Assembly (NCBI GenBank): GCA_049520395.1 | Contig: JBEKPV010000026.1 | Location: 1 to 39,743, forward strand | Direction of reading: 5' to 3' | Source of the DNA: UBA1161 sp049520395 | GTDB taxonomy: Bacteria > Planctomycetota > Phycisphaerae > Tepidisphaerales > Tepidisphaeraceae | DNA: 39,743 nt | Shown here: piece after piece, positions 9,272-16,407 of the stretch | How positions within the stretch are numbered: the stretch's first letter is position 1 | Layout: each line of letters starts with the position of its first letter | Program-made: the position numbers and the translations under genes | Notes under the pieces: model-generated | Databases searched by the model: none | Seen by the model: the letters and a program-made list of their open reading frames with translations, nothing else | What the model was told of the DNA's origin: nothing

Positions 9272-9316
9272 TTATCGGACGAACGACTCAACCGATCCGC
9301 CGCATCAGTCCGATAA
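9272..9316. promoter_or_regulatory. Inverted repeat in divergent promoter region
   Basis: TTATCGGAC at 9272-9280 is repeated as a perfect inverted copy (GTCCGATAA) at 9308-9316, with 27 bases between. It lies in the 93-bp gap between the divergent HldE-like gene and the CgeB-like glycosyltransferase, so it could be an operator shared by both. No clear sigma70 promoter was recognised here, and a chance 9-bp repeat cannot be excluded. Confidence 0.25.
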
Positions 9317-9331
9317 ATCAGACAGCATCCG

Positions 9332-11521
9332 ATGCCCCAAACCCTCGAAACGACCCATTCCGAGACGGCCGACGCGATTGCCGCCCATTTCCGCGCCCAC
9401 CGCTGGCAGGAAGCCGCCGCCGCATTGCAGGCCATCCCGCGCCGCGACTCCTCCGCCGAGTTCCGCCTGCGCCTGGCGCGCAACCTCGCCGCGTTCGCCC
9501 GCTTTCGACCTGAAATCTATCCGGTTCTCGTCGAGGCGCTCCCCAGCTCTGAGGACGGCTTCGAAATCGTCCACGGAAAACTCCGCCGCTGGACGATCGC
9601 CGGCTCGGAATATCTTTGCCGCGACGGCGACCCTGTCTCCACCACCATGCAATCCCTGACCGAGATGAAATCGGTCTGGAAATCCGGCCGCCCCCTGGCC
9701 CTCTGCGGCCTGGGTGACGGCTATCTCCTCGCCGCCGTCGCCGGATTCTCCCCCGCGCTTCTCCTCGGCCGCGAGCAAGCCGTCTATCTCATCGAGCCGC
9801 GCCCCGATTTGCTGCTCACCATTTTGCTGCTGCACGATTTCTCCGGCCCCGACGGCCCGATCCAGCAGCCCCGATTCCACTGGTGCGTCGGAAAAAATTG
9901 GCCGGACCAGTTCCGAAACATTTTCCTCTCCGATCTCTATTGCAGTTTCCCGGAGCACCGTACGTGCCAGGGTCACGATTTTGCCGAGTACAATTCCGTC
10001 TTCAGCAATGTCCTCGACGAACTCTCCCAACTGGACAAACAATTGGCCCAGCGCGTGCGGGCCCTGTACGAAAACGTGACGGCCTCTCAGTTGGCGGAAG
10101 TATTCGCTCCCAATCCCCCGCGTCCGCCGCGCGTGCTTCTGGTCACCAGCCGATTCACCACCGTCATTCAATATTCCACCGCCCAGGCCGCCGAGGCCTT
10201 CGGCAATCTCGGCTGGCAAACCCGCACGATCATCGAGCCGTCCAATCACCAGGCGCTGCGAAAAACCGCCATGCGACAGGCACTGGCCGATTTCCATCCC
10301 GACCTGGTCATCCTCATCGATCACTTGCGCCACGAATACGACGATGTCTTCCCCCCAAATCTCCCCTTCGCCTGTTGGATTCAGGATCATCTTCCCAATC
10401 TTTGCAACACTAGCGCCGGCGCCGCCGTAAAAAGCCGCGATTTCGTCCTCACCGCCATCGGCACCCATTTCGTCAACCAATACGGCTACCCACTCCGCCA
10501 GATCGTCGACCTCCCCAATCTCGCCCGCGTTCCCAAACGCCCCGTCGCCTGGCGCAGCGACGGCCTTGACCTCGTCTACATCTCCAACTGGTCGAAAACC
10601 ACCAACTCCGTCATTCAGGGGATCTCCGCCCATTCCGCCTCCTCGCCGGAACTGCGCATCATCAGCGACGCCGCCGTCTCGCGCATGATTTTCCTCTACG
10701 ATCACGGCCACTCCCTGGCCACCCAGCGCGACGTCCGCGAAGTCGTCCAGCGAGCCCAACTCGATTGCGGCGTACGCATCGCCGACCCCGCGCTCCTCGA
10801 CGGCTTCATCAACCTCCTCTGGGACCGCCTCAACAATCACCTATACCGCCACCAATCCCTCCTATGGATCGCCGACCTCGCCCAGCGAAAAAATTTATCC
10901 TTCGGCCTCTTCGGCCGCGGCTGGCAGGACCATCCCCAACTACACCGGTTTGACCAGGGCGTCGTTACTCCCGGCGAAGACCTCGAAAATCTGGTGCGCA
11001 AAACCAAAATAAATCTCCAACTCGAACCCTTCGCCTGCTTCACCCACCCGCGCCTCCTCTCGGGCCTCTTCGCAGGCGGGTTCTTCCTCATCCGCGACCA
11101 TCCCTTCAATCATCTCCCACAGCGACTTCTCGATTTCGTATGCGAAAATTTCTCGGACGATATCGAGACGACCCGCCAGGCTCGCGCTGCTGTCACCTCC
11201 CAAAACATGGATGCCCTCGAATCCATCTTGCGCCAGTGCCAATCCATGTCCGAGCAGGCCGACCCCATTCAAATGGCCAGAAACTGGCAGCGCGCCGGCC
11301 TCATCCGCCCCGGACAACCCCCGGTGAGCCATCTCACCGACGTAATTTTCTCCGATCCCGCCTCTTTGGAGCGAAACACCTTGAGATTTCTCGCCGATGA
11401 ACCTTTACGCGGCGCCGTCGGCCAAGCCCTCCGACAGGATTTGGAATCCAGACTCAGTTACGAAGCCGGCCTGACCCGCGCCTGCCAGCGAATCGGAAAT
11501 TTGTTGCGGACCGAAACGTGA
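9332..11521 (+). CDS. CgeB-like GT-B glycosyltransferase
   Basis: A 729-residue protein without signal peptide or membrane segments. The N-terminal 260 residues are helical with no recognised family. From about residue 268 a GT-B fold begins (R-V-L-L-V-T-S-R-F-T-T-V, then P-D-L-V-I-L-I-D-H-L-R). The C-terminal half matches the YkvP/CgeB-type glycosyltransferase pattern (Glyco_trans_1_2): L-S-F-G-L-F-G-R-G-W, then a region ending F-T-H-P-R-L-L-S-G-L-F-A-G-G-F-F. Such proteins are often found in surface-polysaccharide or glycoprotein loci. Its TGA overlaps the GTG of the next glycosyltransferase by 4 bp, so the pair is translationally coupled. Donor and acceptor are unknown. Confidence 0.78.
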   Translation: MPQTLETTHSETADAIAAHFRAHRWQEAAAALQAIPRRDSSAEFRLRLARNLAAFARFRPEIYPVLVEALPSSEDGFEIVHGKLRRWTIAGSEYLCRDGDPVSTTMQSLTEMKSVWKSGRPLALCGLGDGYLLAAVAGFSPALLLGREQAVYLIEPRPDLLLTILLLHDFSGPDGPIQQPRFHWCVGKNWPDQFRNIFLSDLYCSFPEHRTCQGHDFAEYNSVFSNVLDELSQLDKQLAQRVRALYENVTASQLAEVFAPNPPRPPRVLLVTSRFTTVIQYSTAQAAEAFGNLGWQTRTIIEPSNHQALRKTAMRQALADFHPDLVILIDHLRHEYDDVFPPNLPFACWIQDHLPNLCNTSAGAAVKSRDFVLTAIGTHFVNQYGYPLRQIVDLPNLARVPKRPVAWRSDGLDLVYISNWSKTTNSVIQGISAHSASSPELRIISDAAVSRMIFLYDHGHSLATQRDVREVVQRAQLDCGVRIADPALLDGFINLLWDRLNNHLYRHQSLLWIADLAQRKNLSFGLFGRGWQDHPQLHRFDQGVVTPGEDLENLVRKTKINLQLEPFACFTHPRLLSGLFAGGFFLIRDHPFNHLPQRLLDFVCENFSDDIETTRQARAAVTSQNMDALESILRQCQSMSEQADPIQMARNWQRAGLIRPGQPPVSHLTDVIFSDPASLERNTLRFLADEPLRGAVGQALRQDLESRLSYEAGLTRACQRIGNLLRTET

Positions 11522-12738
11522 AACTTTCTTACGTCATCATCTCCCACAATCGCAAACCCACGCTGCTCAAAACCATTGAGCGGCTCCAGGCCGTCACGCC
11601 GCTCCCGCGCACCCAGTGGGAAACCTGGGTCGTCGACAACGCCTCCACCGACGGCTCCGCCGATGCCGTCCAGCAAAAATTCCCCCACGTCCATCTCTTG
11701 CGCAACAAAACCAATCAAGGCATGTACGCCCGCAATCATGCTTTCGCCAAGTGCTCCGGGAAATATGTCATCAGCCTGGACGATGACAGCTATCCCGCCG
11801 ACCAGCGTTCCGTGAATCTCATGCTCTCTCACATGGATTCCAATCCCAGCACCGGCGCCCTGGTCGGCCGGGTCATCCTCCCCGACGACTCTCTGGAAGG
11901 TCCCGCGTTGCCCGGAATCCTCATGGGCGGCGCCAGCTGCCTTAGAAAATCCGTCCTCGACGCCACGGGTGGATTTCGAAAAGAGTTCTTTCGCCAGGCC
12001 GAGGAATACGATCTGAGCTTCCGAATCTGGCGCGGGGGCTGGCGCGTCGAGCGCTGCGAACAAGCCGTCTTCGAGCACGAAAAAGTCTCCGGCGCCGGCC
12101 GACCCTCCCCGCTCGTCTCCGCACTCGATCTGCGCAACAACCTGATCATCGCCCAGCGCTTCCTCCCCGAAAAATTGCGCCGAATCTATTGGGACGATTG
12201 GCGTCAGCGCTACACCGCCCTCGCCCGCGGCAAAGCTTCTTCCCTCGAAATTTTCCAGGCCCTAAACAGCGCCCGCATCTGGTCCCTGCGCGACCAATTC
12301 TCCGGCCGCCCGGAACTGGAAGAATCCGCCCTGGAGAATATTTTCCAGTTCCGCCGCCAGGCCGCCCTGATCGGCGACTGGGCCCGCCGCAACAGTGTCT
12401 GGCGCGTCGTCCTTGGCGATTTCAGCAAAAATATCTTCGCCGCCTACAACGCCGCCCGCGGCTGCGGACTCCAAATCCGCTGCATCGCCGACGACAACCC
12501 CGCCTTCGAAGACATCGAATACCGCGGACTCCCCATCGTCGAAACCCATAAAGCCTTCGAAGGCGGCGGCATCGACGGCGTTATCCTGACCAACATCAAT
12601 CCCGCCCAAATTGACGCGCGCTATCAAATCCTCAACCAAATCTTCCCCGGCCCAGTCCTCCGACTCTGGCGACCTCCCCAGGAAGCCACCCAAGTCGAAT
12701 TCAACGCCAAACCCGAACCCCGCGCCGACGCCGCCTAA
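11518..12738 (+). CDS. GT2-family glycosyltransferase with C-terminal Rossmann-like domain
   Basis: A 406-residue protein starting at a GTG that overlaps the previous stop (GTGA). Residues 1-225 are a GT-A domain of family 2: S-Y-V-I-I-S-H-N-R, V-V-D-N-A-S-T-D-G-S, the metal-binding S-L-D-D-D-S, and the acceptor-side motif R-Q-A-E-E-Y-D-L-S-F-R. After a helical linker, residues about 290-385 resemble a small Rossmann or CoA-binding-like domain (V-W-R-V-V-L-G-D-F-S-K-N, I-R-C-I-A-D-D-N-P-A-F, Y-R-G-L-P-I-V). That layout is known from sugar acyltransferase and C-methyltransferase tails that sense nucleotide sugars. The last 22 codons recur at 12850-12915. Likely cytoplasmic; works with its coupled neighbour. 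Confidence 0.82.
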   Translation: MKLSYVIISHNRKPTLLKTIERLQAVTPLPRTQWETWVVDNASTDGSADAVQQKFPHVHLLRNKTNQGMYARNHAFAKCSGKYVISLDDDSYPADQRSVNLMLSHMDSNPSTGALVGRVILPDDSLEGPALPGILMGGASCLRKSVLDATGGFRKEFFRQAEEYDLSFRIWRGGWRVERCEQAVFEHEKVSGAGRPSPLVSALDLRNNLIIAQRFLPEKLRRIYWDDWRQRYTALARGKASSLEIFQALNSARIWSLRDQFSGRPELEESALENIFQFRRQAALIGDWARRNSVWRVVLGDFSKNIFAAYNAARGCGLQIRCIADDNPAFEDIEYRGLPIVETHKAFEGGGIDGVILTNINPAQIDARYQILNQIFPGPVLRLWRPPQEATQVEFNAKPEPRADAA

Positions 12739-12775
12739 TGCCCCCAAAGCAGAGAATCACGTTGCCTCCAGCCGC

Positions 12776-12845
12776 GTAGGGTGGGCGTACCCGCCCACCG
12801 CCCACATCCAAACGCCCCGATGGTGGGCGAGTACGCCCACCCTAC
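12776..12845. repeat. Paired REP palindromes (BIME-like), copy A
   Basis: Two hairpins in inverted orientation. The left one is GTAG (12776-12779) followed by stem GGTGGGCG, loop TACC and stem CGCCCACC. The right one (12822-12845) is GGTGGGCG, loop AGTA, CGCCCACC and CTAC, which on the other strand again reads GTAG plus hairpin. The halves are 22 bases apart and are complementary over 23 bp with one mismatch. A GTAG tetranucleotide 5' of a palindrome is the recognised signature of REPs mobilised by RAYT transposases, and such a gene lies 170 bp downstream. Confidence 0.85.
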
Positions 12846-12849
12846 CTAG

Positions 12850-12915
12850 CCTCCCAAGGAAGCCACCCAGGTCGAATTCAACAGCAAACCCGAACCCCGC
12901 GCCGACGCCGCGTAG
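12850..12915 (+). pseudogene. Duplicated 3' end of the adjacent GT2 glycosyltransferase gene
   Basis: A 66-nt segment matching the last 22 codons of the gene at 11518-12738 (12673-12738) at 60 of 66 positions. Translated in the same frame it gives a tail with only two amino-acid changes (Q to K, A to S). The stop is TAG instead of TAA and is formed by the GTAG of the following REP. It sits exactly between REP pairs A and B. It is either a remnant of a deleted paralogous gene or a duplication made during REP movement. Confidence 0.75.
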
Positions 12916-12981
12916 GGTGGGCGTACCCGCCCACCGCCCCCATCCAGACGCCCCGATGGTGGGCGAGTACGCCCACCCTAC
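12912..12981. repeat. Paired REP palindromes (BIME-like), copy B
   Basis: Same structure as copy A: GTAG and hairpin at 12912-12935, a 22-base spacer that differs from copy A at two positions, and the inverted hairpin ending CTAC at 12958-12981. Its first TAG closes the duplicated gene tail. It lies 34 bp upstream of the transposase start, in the place expected for the left flank of a REPtron. Confidence 0.85.
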
Positions 12982-13015
12982 TTGTCATTTGCCGGCTCGC
13001 GATTAAAACACGCTA

Positions 13016-13582
13016 ATGCCCAACTACATCCGGGCATATCAAGCCGCCGGGACTTTCTTTCTGACGATCGTCGCCGATCGGCGTGCTCCGATCTTTGCCG
13101 AGGAATCCGCCAGGACCATGCTTCACCAAGCGATCGAGCAAACCCGTCTGCATCGCAACTTTCTTCTCGACGCCATCGTTCTGCTTCCTGATCATCTCCA
13201 CCTCTTAATGACGCTTCCCGAAGGGGACGCCGATTTCTCACAGCGCATCGCCGGCATAAAATCGAATTTCACCCGTCGTTTTCTAGCCTCCGGCGGCCCC
13301 GAGCAAACCCGCTCCCGATCGCGCCAACGCCAACGCGCGCGCGGCGTCTGGCAGCGCCGCTTCTGGGAACACACCATCCGCGATCCCGCCGATTTACGCG
13401 CTCACGTCGATTACATCCACTACAACCCCGTGAAGCATAAATATGCCCGCTGCCCGCACGAGTGGCCCCATTCCTCTTTTCATCGCTTTGTTGCCGAGGG
13501 TTTTTACGACCGCGCGTGGTGCTGCCAATGCTCAGGTCACCCAACCCCACCCATTAATTTCGACCAAATCGAAGGCGAGTAG
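13016..13582 (+). CDS. REP-associated tyrosine transposase (RAYT, IS200/Y1 HUH family)
   Basis: A 188-residue Y1 transposase of the type linked to REP sequences. The HUH motif is D-H-L-H-L-L-M at residues about 59-65. The catalytic tyrosine is in H-V-D-Y-I-H-Y-N-P-V-K-H near residue 141, where the Y-I-H-Y-N-P-V-K string is the RAYT hallmark. W-Q-R-R-F-W-E-H before it is also typical. These enzymes nick REP hairpins next to the GTAG guide. An Arg-rich insert (RSRSRQRQRARGVWQRR) precedes it. The TAG stop is part of REP copy C. Length is normal and all expected catalytic residues are present, so it is potentially active. REP pairs flank it on both sides. Confidence 0.92.
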   Translation: MPNYIRAYQAAGTFFLTIVADRRAPIFAEESARTMLHQAIEQTRLHRNFLLDAIVLLPDHLHLLMTLPEGDADFSQRIAGIKSNFTRRFLASGGPEQTRSRSRQRQRARGVWQRRFWEHTIRDPADLRAHVDYIHYNPVKHKYARCPHEWPHSSFHRFVAEGFYDRAWCCQCSGHPTPPINFDQIEGE

Positions 13583-13647
13583 GGTGGGCGTACCCGCCCA
13601 CCGTGCACGCCCAAACGCGCAATGGTGGGCGAGTACGCCCACCCTAC
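13579..13647. repeat. Paired REP palindromes (BIME-like), copy C
   Basis: GTAG (13579-13582) and hairpin, a 21-base spacer unlike that of copies A and B, and the inverted hairpin GGTGGGCG-loop-CGCCCACC with CTAC at 13624-13647. The TAG of the first GTAG is the stop codon of the transposase. This is the right flank of the REPtron. Confidence 0.85.
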
Positions 13648-13654
13648 CAAGCGA

Positions 13655-13678
13655 GTAGGGTGGGCGTACACGCCCACC
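13655..13678 (+). repeat. Single REP palindrome, copy D
   Basis: GTAG at 13655-13658, then GGTGGGCG, loop TACA, and CGCCCACC. Only the plus-oriented hairpin is present; the inverted partner is missing. GCGA precedes it, as it does at copy C (GGCGA), which suggests local duplication of the element's left end. Confidence 0.75.
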
Positions 13679-13768
13679 GCCCACCGCCCGACGCCGCATA
13701 AACCGAATCTCGACAATTCATCGCTCTCATGGTTAAATCCTCCTCCGGCATCGGAGGATTACACCCCA

Positions 13769-14310
13769 ATGATTCAGGCGCGATGGAAATTCCTGGTCTC
13801 CTTGTCCTTGCTTCTGGCGATGAGTTTTACCGGCGCCCTCTGCGCCGACACCGCGCCGCCGCCTCCGCAGGGGCCGCATATCATCATGATCATCCGCCCG
13901 TCGGATATCAGCGCGCCGACGCCCTGGCCAAAGTAATTCCCGCTCACTTTCCCATGCCCGATTTTCTCATTGCCGCCAAGTTGTCCAAACACAGCAATCG
14001 CCCCGTCGAAACGATTACGCCTCTCTCCAAGGCGATTAAGGAATCGATCGATTCAACCTTCGATGCCAAAGACGTCGCCGGCGTCTCGCATTTTCTCCTC
14101 ACCGACCCCAAATTCGCCGGCAAGACCATCCTCATCGCCTGGCATCACGAAAAAATTCCCGAGTTGGCCAAAGACCTGGGCGTAACCAACGCCCCCAGCG
14201 ATTGGAACTCCGACGTCTACGATCGGGTCTGGGAAATCACCTACACCAATGGAGTCCCCGCCTGGCAGAACCTCCCCGAAAGCGCTCTCCCCGGCGATTC
14301 CACCAAGTAA
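13769..14310 (+). pseudogene. Histidine phosphatase (phosphoglycerate-mutase-like), frameshifted with catalytic motif deleted
   Basis: The ATG at 13769 (GGAGG eleven bases upstream) opens a signal peptide (W-K-F-L-V-S-L-S-L-L-L-A-M, cleavage near C-A-D) and the strand H-I-I-M-I-I-R at codons 37-43. In related secreted phosphatases this strand is followed by H-A-E-K-P or H-G. Here only five bases (13898-13902) separate the R codon from G-Y-Q-R-A-D-A-L-A-K, which is in another frame. That frame then runs intact (S-K-H-S-N-R-P-V-E-T-I-T-P-L, A-W-H-H-E-K-I-P) to the TAA at 14310. So roughly 45-60 bases, including the catalytic RH motif, appear deleted with a frameshift. No ribosomal rescue would restore the histidine. 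It lies just after the REPtron. Extent of the loss is inferred from remembered family members. Confidence 0.8.
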
Positions 14311-14323
14311 TCTCCCATCCGCA

Positions 14324-15118
14324 TCACCCGATCGACCGCACCACGCCCCCTTCGACGCGCAGCGCCGCTCCATTCGTCCCCGATGCCGCCACGCTGCAAA
14401 CATAAGCCACCATCGCCGCCACTTCCTCCGGCTTCTCAAAGCGCTTCAGCAAAGACGAGGGCCGCGCCGTCTGAAAAAACTCCCCCTCGATCACCTCCGG
14501 CGTCACACCCTTCGCCTTCGACATTTGCGCCAAAAATTTCTCCACCCCCTCCGACCGCGTCGGGCCCGGCAGGACCGAGTTCACCGTCACCCCCGACCCC
14601 GCCGTCAATTCCGCCAGCCCCCGGGCCACCGAAATCTGCGCCGTCTTGGTCATCCCATAGTGAATCATCTCGGTTGGAATATTCAGTCCCGATTCGCTGG
14701 AGATAAACACAATCCTTCCCCAATTCTTCTTCAGCATCTTCGGCAAATAAAACCGGCTCAGCCGCACCCCGCTCATCACATTCACTTCAAAAAACCGCAT
14801 CCAGTCCGCGTCCGTGATGTCCGCGAAAGCCTTCACTTCAAAGATTCCCATGTTGTTCACCAGGACATCCACGTCCGGCAACTTCCCCGTCAGAAATTCC
14901 ACCCCTTCCTTAGTCCCCAGGTCCGCCGCGATCCCCGTCACTTCGCCGCCGTCGCGTTGCTTTTCAATTCGCTCGATGGCCTCCTCCACGCGCTCTTCCG
15001 TGCGCCCATTGACGATCACGCTCGCCCCCTCCTTGGCTAAAACCGAGGCGATTGCAAACCCAATCCCCGCCGTCGATCCGGTCACCAATGCCTTTTTATT
15101 CGTAAGCTGCAAATCCAT
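14324..15118 (-). CDS. SDR-family oxidoreductase (3-oxoacyl-ACP reductase-like)
   Basis: A 264-residue classical short-chain dehydrogenase. It has the coenzyme motif TGSTAGIG at 13-20, N-N-M-G at 88-91 (NNAG in most members), Asn at 113, catalytic Ser at 140/141, Tyr154 and Lys158 (Y-G-M-T-K). An Arg at position 39 after the second strand (N-G-R-T) suggests NADPH. AGGAG lies seven bases before the ATG. It stands alone, convergent with the phosphatase pseudogene (13 bp) and divergent from the secreted protein at 15199. Substrate cannot be assigned; annotation as FabG would be too specific because nothing lipid-related is nearby. Confidence 0.88.
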   Translation of the reverse strand: MDLQLTNKKALVTGSTAGIGFAIASVLAKEGASVIVNGRTEERVEEAIERIEKQRDGGEVTGIAADLGTKEGVEFLTGKLPDVDVLVNNMGIFEVKAFADITDADWMRFFEVNVMSGVRLSRFYLPKMLKKNWGRIVFISSESGLNIPTEMIHYGMTKTAQISVARGLAELTAGSGVTVNSVLPGPTRSEGVEKFLAQMSKAKGVTPEVIEGEFFQTARPSSLLKRFEKPEEVAAMVAYVCSVAASGTNGAALRVEGGVVRSIG

Positions 15119-15157
15119 GATGGGCTCCTGCCGTAAGGTACAAAAAACGTCTCCGTC

Positions 15158-15163
15158 TATAAT
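15158..15163 (+). promoter_or_regulatory. Putative -10 element (TATAAT)
   Basis: A perfect TATAAT lies 36 bases before the ATG at 15199 in the 80-bp divergent gap. No good -35 hexamer is seen 16-18 bases upstream, so this is a weak promoter call. Confidence 0.35.
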
Positions 15164-15198
15164 AGTAGAACGGCCGGCATCTGGAATAGGATAACACG

Positions 15199-16317
15199 AT
15201 GCTCAGAATTCTATTGACCACAGGGATCTTGGCCTTGGTTCAGCAATCCGCGCTCGCCCAGGCGACGCAGCCGGATGACAGCTCGATCCGGCTTTACCTG
15301 CAAGCCGCCAAGATTCTCGCCGACGACGACGCCGCGAAAAACATCATGTCGCCCGCGGCCTCTCCCATGCTGTTTCGGAATTATCCCCCGATGAGCGACG
15401 AATGGTTGCGGATAGAGAAGCAGGATTACGACGCTCACGCCCAGGTCCGCCGGCTCATTCATCAGGCCGGATTATTAAATAGCGGCTCCCTGCCCCCCTT
15501 TGACCCCCAAAAAAATGCAATGGGCAGCTTAGTGCATCTGAATGAGTGGCGAAACATGGCCAATGAAATCGCCGACGCCGCTCTGTATCAAAGCTTGATC
15601 TTGCATGACCAGCCCGCCGCCTTCGCATCGGCCGATGACGTCCTCCATTTGTCCGAACTCCTCGAAAGACCCCCCGGCGACGACCTCGTACGCATGCTGG
15701 TCGCAATCGGAATTGACCACCTGGATTTTCAGCGACTCATGACGATTATTTCCAGCGCGACGATCACCGACGACCCCGGCAATTCGCACGATCTCCCCCT
15801 GACGACCGCAACCGATTGGATCTCCCGTCTGCTGAATCACCCCGATGTCCCCGCCGAACTCGGTCGCGCGCTTCAAGGTGAGCGTCCCGGCATCATCTTC
15901 AATCCCATCATCTGGCCCACGCTGACAAGAATCCGCGAAAACATCCGTCGCGTCCAAACCGAGCGCGACTTCGCCGCCATGTCCCTGGCCGCCCACGTCT
16001 ACCAATACAAACACGGCCGATGGCCCCAAAATCTCGACGAGCTAAAAACCCAGCTGCCGCGCCTCCCCCTGGACCCGTGGGGCGACGGCCGGCAAACCCT
16101 CGGCTACGCCCTCATCAAATCCGCCCTCCCCGACGGCTCCGATCGACCCCTGGTCTATTCCAGATGCCGATTGCAGAGCATCCTATTTTTCCAAACCGAC
16201 CGACCAAACTACGGCTTCGCCGACTCCCCCGGCGGCCAATTCCGCGACATCGCCAGTTGGCACCCCCCGGAAAATCAAAACCCCCAGCCCACAACCCAAC
16301 CACTGCCGCTCCCGTAA
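15199..16317 (+). CDS. Secreted protein of unknown function
   Basis: 372 residues with a short signal peptide (MLRILLTTGILALVQQSALAQ, cleavage after A-L-A) and a mature N-terminus Q-A-T-Q-P typical of this lineage. AGGA lies nine bases before the ATG. The middle is mainly helical. Near residues 265-305 there is a segment M-S-L-A-A-H-V-Y-Q-Y-K-H-G-R-W-P-Q-N-L-D-E-L with L-P-L-D-P-W-G-D-G soon after. This pattern recurs in planctomycete secreted proteins and resembles the globular part of type II pseudopilins, but without an N-terminal prepilin helix. The C-terminus is Pro/Gln/Thr-rich. Function unknown; possibly periplasmic. Confidence 0.72.
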   Translation: MLRILLTTGILALVQQSALAQATQPDDSSIRLYLQAAKILADDDAAKNIMSPAASPMLFRNYPPMSDEWLRIEKQDYDAHAQVRRLIHQAGLLNSGSLPPFDPQKNAMGSLVHLNEWRNMANEIADAALYQSLILHDQPAAFASADDVLHLSELLERPPGDDLVRMLVAIGIDHLDFQRLMTIISSATITDDPGNSHDLPLTTATDWISRLLNHPDVPAELGRALQGERPGIIFNPIIWPTLTRIRENIRRVQTERDFAAMSLAAHVYQYKHGRWPQNLDELKTQLPRLPLDPWGDGRQTLGYALIKSALPDGSDRPLVYSRCRLQSILFFQTDRPNYGFADSPGGQFRDIASWHPPENQNPQPTTQPLPLP

Positions 16318-16407
16318 ACATATGCTGAATGCCGGATGCGGATTGAAACTCATCAATCAGCAAAGTTTTTACCCCACCCCGCATCCCAGCCGATAATCAG
16401 AGAATCC

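Noticed and set aside
9305..10840. 511-codon minus-strand open frame opposite the CgeB-like gene
   Set aside because: Its Gly/Ala/Glu/Val-rich translation is the antisense of the real gene, with no recognisable motif.
12611..13006. 131-codon open frame running through the REP region
   Set aside because: Its repeated peptide is only the translation of the REP palindromes.
12776..13678. CRISPR-like repeat series
   Set aside because: The repeats are paired palindromes headed by GTAG, irregularly spaced, with similar rather than unique spacers and a transposase between them. This is a REP/RAYT element.
13729..14310. Intact 193-residue gene starting at 13729
   Set aside because: The first 58 codons in this frame make no sensible protein, while the signal peptide and first strand lie in another frame. 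A broken gene explains both.
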